Below, piece by piece: positions 59,009 to 64,000 of a stretch of DNA of 64,000 nt. Under the pieces are notes generated by a model. That model was not told where the DNA came from and made no database searches. It saw only the letters and a program-made list of their open reading frames with translations. The position numbers were made by a program, and so were the translations under genes. This DNA is from Hydractinia symbiolongicarpus (lineage: Eukaryota; Cnidaria; Hydrozoa; Anthoathecata; Hydractiniidae). Every line of letters begins with the position of its first letter. Position 1 is the stretch's first letter. The stretch covers positions 30,247,501-30,311,500 of the forward strand of contig NC_079880.1 in NCBI RefSeq assembly GCF_029227915.1. The letters are read 5' to 3'.

Positions 59009-59144
59009 CAGTTGAACTCATGTAAATCGACCTCCCATAAACCGACAAATCATGTAAATCGACTAAATTCTTCGGTTCCTTTAGAATGAAACCCGTACAA
59101 CAAAACTCCTTTAATTCGACAACTCATGTAAATGAGTTCCACTG
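59009..59144. mobile_element. 136-bp MITE with TA target duplication
   Basis: Starts CAGTTGAACTCATG and ends, in reverse complement, CAGTGGAACTCAT (12 of 13 match), with TA on both sides (59007-59008, 59145-59146). The interior repeats CTCATGTAAATCGAC-like words. CAG ends and TA duplication suggest mobilisation by a pogo/Tigger-type transposase, different from the CCG-ended element 10 bp away. Confidence 0.65.
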
Positions 59145-59814
59145 TATATATTAATGCATTGAAAATCTAAAAAATAAATGTACTATTTGTGGTATTTTTT
59201 ATAATAGAAACTAAATTATTACAGCTTTTATTTATGCCTTACAGCTATTATTTCTGCCAATACAAAAAATATGTCAGGATTTGATTGATTGGTGGCACGT
59301 TTCTTTTGTCATAAGGCAGCAAAATAATCTTTTTCTAAAGGACATCGTTGAGATTTCAACTTTATACAATCAAGGAGGGTAAATTCCACCTATGAAATTT
59401 GTTGTTTCCTTTTTCAACAAAATAAATTTAAAATATAGCTAGCTAGCTATATTGCTCACTAAATCTCTTTTTAAATAAATTTCTCAAGGATTTTGGCTAA
59501 CCTCGTCAAAGTAACTGCTGCAATGCAAAAGAATCCTGGCTGATAATACAAGTTTAGTATTAAGAAATATTCATATATACTAAACCTTGCTTTTAAAAGT
59601 TTGACTATATTTTTATGTACCTCCTCGTATTATTAATGCCGCCAAACCGCCATTATTATTTACCTTGTCCGATGACGTTCAGCGATTTGATTGGACAAAA
59701 AACACATGTCCGTTCCGGTCTGGAAATTTTAATTTTAGCAAAATTTTCTGTTTTTGTCTGTTTGTTTTTCTAGCTAGCTACTGGGTGTCTTTATCAAATT
59801 ATCGCATGCTTATT
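59145..59814. other. Intergenic sequence with AGCT island
   Basis: ATAGCTAGCTAGCTATATTG at 59438-59457 and TAGCTAGCTAC at 59770; no coding region. Confidence 0.5.
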
Positions 59815-60413
59815 TCACACTAAATATATAATTATTGAGGGTTGGTCTGGGATTTTGTTTTTATTACCTTCAGTATCAATAACGGTGGGGGTAACAAACG
59901 CATATTTACTAATAACGTTTATAGCTGCAAGAAAAAGTATAATGGAAAGTGTACAGCCGATAAAAATTCCCCTACAGTGTTGATGCCAACTGGATGGAGC
60001 AGAAGCCGAAAAAGACTTACTCCACAGGCTGTCGTAGTATAGCTGTATGAGCCCTATCCAGGATTCTGGTACACCATAGCGTCTGAGAGCCATAAAAATC
60101 AGCTTGGGTGGAACTGAAGGGTACGCATTAGCAATATCAAGCCATATGGCTGAAAGTGAAGAATGTTGTGCCTTCGCATTCTTAAGTGTTGACCAAACAA
60201 GAGACATGTGTTCCCAGCAACCCGGAACTTTTTCCATACAACCTTTTTGAATGGAAGTGTTAATGAAGTTGTTTTTCTTTATAATATGCGATTCTACCCG
60301 CTTGGAAATCAAACTAAAAAAGAGCTTTCCTTCAACATTCAGAAGAGCTATGGGGCGAAAATCCTTTATGTTGGATAGACAAGGTGTGTTGTTTTTAGGT
60401 ATAAAAACTTAGA
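59815..60413 (-). pseudogene. Non-LTR retrotransposon reverse transcriptase fragment
   Basis: The minus-strand frame, extended a little beyond its ATG, reads IPKNNTPCLSNIKDFRPIAL, LNVEGKLFFSLISKRVESH, then INTSIQKGCMEKVPGCWEH, IWLDIANAYPSVPPKLIF (RT motif A with its Asp) and RGIFIGCTLSIILFLAAIN. This is the fingers-palm part of the same LINE family as the copy at 42571-45150. The fragment stops before the YxDD region and is cut at 60413 where a plus-strand LINE fragment begins. The C-terminal part is eroded. Inactive. Confidence 0.8.
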
Positions 60414-61745
60414 TAAATGTATAACTTTTGGTATTAAGAGGAATGGGTCATTATCAACCCAATAAACCATATCTTCGTATATCTAACCAGATGGTACCAA
60501 CAGTCAACATTGATGGAAAATTTACATATCTAGGAAAATACTTTTTTTTTGACATGAGTACAAATTCGTTTAAAGATCTTGTTTTAGAAATGAATAGATA
60601 TTTTGATATTCTTAACCGTTTATAATTGCATCCAAAGAATAAGTTGCTGAACATCTCGAGGTATATCTACAGCAAATTGCGTTGGCGTTTCTCAATTTAC
60701 AACCTTTCAACAACCTGGGTTGTACAGAATCTTGATTCTATTGTTAAAGAATGCACAAAACGTTGGCTCAGATTACCTCAAAGCGCAAGTACTAGGCATT
60801 TATACCTACCAGTTAAACAACTGGGTATGAAATTAATGTTACCATCTGATTGTTACAATTCCAGCCAGTTAACAACTCGAAAAATTTTGAAAGAATCAGT
60901 TAATCCTGAAATTCGTAACCTGTATTGATTAACCACTGAGAAATACGTTGAAGCTGATACCCTGATCTTGATCAGCCCAAGAACTCAAAGGATAGACTTA
61001 TTAACAAAACAATTAAGAAAGTTTTGTCTGATATGAATGTGCTAAAAGAGTAAAATTCATTAATGAATCCTGTTGCACAGGAATGTTCAGTATCATGAAT
61101 GTTCAGCTATCAGCCAATGGCAGCGTGTTGTGAAAAGTTACCACAAAATGTATTTGTTTTTGTTAGAACAGCAATCATTCTACAATTGGCTAATAATACC
61201 AACCTTCTTCGTTGGAAAAAGGCTCAATCAAATATATGTGGGTTGTGTAAAAGTAACAAACAAACACAATTACACATGTTCAACAATTGTTCGTTTGCGC
61301 TAAATAGCGGTAGATATACATGGCGTCACGATTCTATTTTCTTCACGATTTGTCACTACCTAAAATCGTTAGAAAATTTGAGTTTTGAGTTATTTGCTGA
61401 CCTTGATGGTTTCAGAAGTCCAGCCGAATTCTTTGATGGCCCACGTCCTGACATCTATTAAAGATTGGCAACGAACTGAATGCCATTCAACTGTCTTGTT
61501 GTTATGAAAGTAACTTTACAAAAGCTTATGAATACAAAGTTAGACGCTATTAAAATTTGAAAATCACTCTTTTAAACAAAAAAACCCCAGGTAAACAAGA
61601 TGTTTGTAGAGGTTTCCTCTCTTGGATACTTCCCTAGAAGAATCCGGGACTTTTCCAACTTCTGCAGACAGTTTGGTTGCTTGGATGTAAAACGCATGAT
61701 GAATAAAATTTCTGAGGAAGAAGCTCGTTTATTTTATCTATGTTA
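60414..61745 (+). pseudogene. Second LINE family: RT thumb, CCHC knuckle and nuclease remnant
   Basis: Plus-strand pieces: LDKCITFGIKRNG, PTVNIDGKFTYLGKYFFFDM, an in-frame TAA at 60623, then SKLRWRFSIYNLSTTWV, CTKRWLRLPQSASTRHLYLP. After a frame change: NNTNLLRWKKAQSNICGLC with a C-C-H-C knuckle, SGRYTWRHDSIFF, LFADLDGF and GPRPDI. Beyond a stop: AIQLSCCYESNFTKAYEYK and VEVSSLGYFPRRIRDF, which fit the E-L-T-C and K-x-x-Y part of a PD-(D/E)XK nuclease. It is truncated and frameshifted, and lacks the ubiquitin protease seen in the other family. Confidence 0.7.
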
Positions 61746-61949
61746 GGAGGAATAGTATGGTATGGTAAAAACCCTTTCATACTAAAATGTTATTATTTTT
61801 TTGCTTTTTTTTGTTTTTTTATTGGCGATAATTTAAGTACGGTGGCCACAATTATTTCCAATAATTGTGAGAGAAACGTACTTATTATGGTAAATACTTT
61901 AATTGTACTTGGTGTATAAATCATTCATTCTTCCTAAGTCAAATTGAAG
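61746..61949. other. Short AT-rich spacer
   Basis: Nothing recognised. Confidence 0.5.
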
Positions 61950-62308
61950 TCTCTATAATAATAGCCGTCGTCTGTCTGTCTGTTCAAAAGGGTTACCGAT
62001 ATTCCTTTGATCTTTCCGCGAATTTTTAGAAAACAGGGGGTTGTTTAATGGCAAACTTTATAATTAATTGAACTAAACTCAAGAAATTAATTTATTACCT
62101 TAATTAATTTAATTACTTTAAGTTATGAACCTTGATGAAAAAAATAAATTAAGAGATAAAAATGAATGAATTACTTTAATACGCCATTTTTAATAATAGT
62201 TACCCCCGTGACCTCAATCGCCGTTTATCGCATGTTTTAACCCTAACCGGATAAATATTTACATAAATAATCCGGTTCCTCCCTGCACTTGTGCCTCGAT
62301 TTAATTAC

Positions 62309-62343
62309 CCAATCAACAGTCTTGATTATATGTATAAGCCAAT
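62309..62343 (+). promoter_or_regulatory. Pair of CCAATCAA boxes upstream of the Helitron gene
   Basis: CCAATCAA occurs at 62309 and 62339, exactly 30 bp apart (about three helical turns), some 390-420 bp before the ATG at 62728. Promoter role is suggestive only. Confidence 0.35.
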
Positions 62344-62559
62344 CAATAAGCATTGCATTTTCCGCGGCAATTGTTACACTTTTACTGCCCGGATAAGAAA
62401 ATAGAAAATACGATGTAGCAACGAAGTTATGGCAAGATAAGACAAGAAATTTTCCTGATTATTTCTTTGGAAAGTATCTCATTAATTATTTGCCGTTTTT
62501 ACCCTTCCTAATTTCTACTTTTGAAATTAATTTCTATTTCTACTTGTGAGAATACAATT

Positions 62560-62690
62560 AGCTAGCTAGCTAGCTACATCTTTGGTGTTTGCTTAATTTT
62601 AGTTTGTTGTTTCTTAGCTGCGTCAATTTTTATTCTTTAGCTAGCTACGTACCTATAGCTGTGGGCTACATATAGCTAGCTTAAGAATAA
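62560..62690. repeat. AGCT-rich island
   Basis: TTAGCTAGCTAGCTAGCTAC at 62560 and three further AGCTAGC words before 62685. Such islands occur throughout the non-satellite half and may be a genome-wide simple repeat. Confidence 0.7.
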
Positions 62691-62727
62691 ACACTGGTGC
62701 AGCTGCTAAAAAAATACACCACATAAA

Positions 62728-64000
62728 ATGGATTTTCCTCAGCCAAATGAACTTTTCTTATTAGAACATAATTATGCATTACCCCGCTTGGAAAATGTTG
62801 AAGATGTTGAGCATGCTGAAAGGCAAAGACAACATCATCTTGAAATTGTACGACGAAGGAGGGCCAATGAATCTTTGCAACAGGCCCAACAGCGTAGAGC
62901 AGCAGATGCTCTACGCCAAAATGCAAGACGAGCAGTAGAAAATGTTGCAGATGCAAATGCACGACAGCATGCTGAAGCACAACGTCATCGTGCGAATAGA
63001 GAAAATGAATTACCTCAACAAGCTGCAGTAAGACGCAGGGCAGATGTTTTGCGTCATCGAGTAGCTAGGGCTCCACGTTTACTAAATTTAGCTAGGATTA
63101 ACAATGTTTTACCTCCTACACATTCTGCAGGTGAGTTTAATATAGTATGTCAGCATTGTGGAGCTATTAAATTTAATAATGAAAATCATTTTAAGTGTTG
63201 TCACAATGGCAAAGTGGCCCTGCGTGCCATATTACAATTTCCTGTTGAAATACGTGAATTGTTAAGCAACGACTCTGCCCAAGCTAAACAGTTTCGTAAG
63301 TATATCAGAGTATACAAAAATGCTTTTAGTTTTGCTTCTTTGTCAGCAAACATTCGACCACCGCCAGGTCGTGGACCACCCTGTTTTAGAATATGTGCTC
63401 AATTATTTCACAGGTATGGTGCTTTATTACCTGCTCAGAATGAACTACCTAATTTTAGCCAATTGTATATTGTAGAAGCTGCAGCTGCCTTAAACATGCG
63501 TATTGAGAATCCAACACATGCTCATTGTAATTGCAAAACAATGCAGATAATTCAAGATGTTCTTAACAGGGATTCTCCATATGCTGCAGCTTATAGCAAT
63601 ATGGCTGAAGTGGAACGTGAAGAAACAGCCAGAGCAGCTGTGGAAAACAGACAGCCTTCTGTTGTAAGTATGGTAATGCGAGAGGGTAATGATCGCAGAA
63701 GGTATAATGCCCCCTTGCATCAGGAAGTTGCTGCCATCTTTGTTGGTAATGATGGTGCACCTCCTGCTGCAAGAGATATTGTTGTTTATCCACGTAATCA
63801 ACCTTTGCGACAAATCCCTTATACATCATGCAATATTGATCCTATGATGTATCCCATTTTATTTCCACGTGGTGAGCCGGGTTGGGACCCAAACATGGCC
63901 CATGTCAAGGGAGCATGCAACTGGAGTTAGAAATAGGCTAACCCAGTTGGAATATTATATTTACCGCATTGCTATTAGGCGAGAATTCTCTGCCCTTCAT
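62728..64000 (+). CDS. Helitron Rep-helicase N-terminal region with STPR repeats, partial
   Basis: The ATG at 62728 opens 400 residues. Residues 44-66, 67-89 and 90-112 are three consecutive repeats of exactly 23 residues, Arg-rich with the pattern RRA..., matching the score-and-three peptide repeat (STPR), a DNA-binding repeat known from silkworm FMBP-1. A C141-x2-C144 ... C157-C158 zinc-like cluster follows, then FHRYGALLPAQNELPNFSQL, RRYNAPLHQEVAAIFVG and IDPMMYPILFPRGEPGW, which lead into the Helitron-like N domain. The frame ends at a TAG (63928-63930), but a shifted frame reads SREHATGVRNRLTQLEYYIY to the window edge, the expected continuation. So there is a one-base insertion (or two-base loss) near 63890. 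The nuclease and helicase parts lie outside the window. Confidence 0.85.

Larger units (their letters stand above)
61950..64000 (+). mobile_element. Autonomous Helitron, 5' part, running off the right edge
   Basis: The sequence TCTCTATAATAATAGCCG at 61950, continuing TCTGTTCAAAAGGGTTACCG, matches the 5' end of the short Helitron at 54968. About 780 bp downstream begins a Helitron Rep-type gene in the same orientation. Linking the two as one element is an inference; the 3' end lies outside the window. Confidence 0.5.

Noticed and set aside
59815-61745. 5' inversion of a single LINE by twin priming
   Set aside because: The order fits, but the minus-strand part resembles the LINE family at 42571-45150 while the plus-strand part has different thumb and knuckle sequence, so two families are more likely.

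Overview
This is eukaryotic, AT-rich, intron-bearing DNA. I read it as an animal, most likely a cnidarian and possibly a hydrozoan. That is an inference from the kinds of transposon proteins present and from many AGCT-rich islands; no single-copy host gene that I can name lies in the window. Assembly context: positions 1-27397 are one satellite array, 27398-27897 is a gap of exactly 500 N, and 27898-64000 is dispersed, transposon-rich sequence. | Left part (1-27397): about 135 head-to-tail copies of a 203-bp monomer, running off the left edge and into the gap. Monomers fall into recognisable types and are organised as higher-order repeats: about 2,208 bp (11 monomers), 1,823 bp (9), 812 bp (4), 1,624 bp (8), then 1,826/812-bp blocks. 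None of the short open frames inside it looks like a gene. This is the architecture of a centromeric or heterochromatic satellite. | Middle part (27898-46900): AT-rich intergenic sequence holding decayed mobile elements. These are an (AT)n tract, a small GACGTC-rich inverted-repeat element, a 1.9-kb element with roughly 55-bp inverted ends, a tyrosine-recombinase-like remnant, a DDE_1 transposase remnant, a C2H2 zinc-finger remnant, a tRNA-derived SINE head, a CXC-domain remnant, and (minus strand) a non-LTR retrotransposon 3' half. That retrotransposon encodes RT thumb, a CCHC knuckle, a PD-(D/E)XK nuclease and, fused in frame, a ubiquitin-specific protease. | Right part (46900-64000): a nearly intact Helentron (tegument-type cysteine protease, Rep-helicase with C-terminal AP-type endonuclease, then a spliced RPA-like gene); two short non-autonomous Helitrons with 3' hairpins; a second tRNA-like SINE head; a complete 2,562-bp pogo-like DNA transposon with a DD35D transposase and a divergent HIRAN-like gene; a small TA-flanked MITE; two LINE fragments in opposite orientation; and the start of a second autonomous Helitron with 23-residue STPR repeats, which runs off the right edge. 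| The intact genes are mobile-element genes. The Helentron proteins would nick, unwind and coat single-stranded DNA during rolling-circle transposition. The pogo transposase would bind its 17-bp subterminal iterons and cut at TA. The most noteworthy points are the higher-order satellite with helically phased CGGG motifs, the two-gene pogo element, the retrotransposon nuclease-deubiquitinase fusion, and the single in-frame stop (or 66-bp mini-intron) in the Helentron polyprotein.
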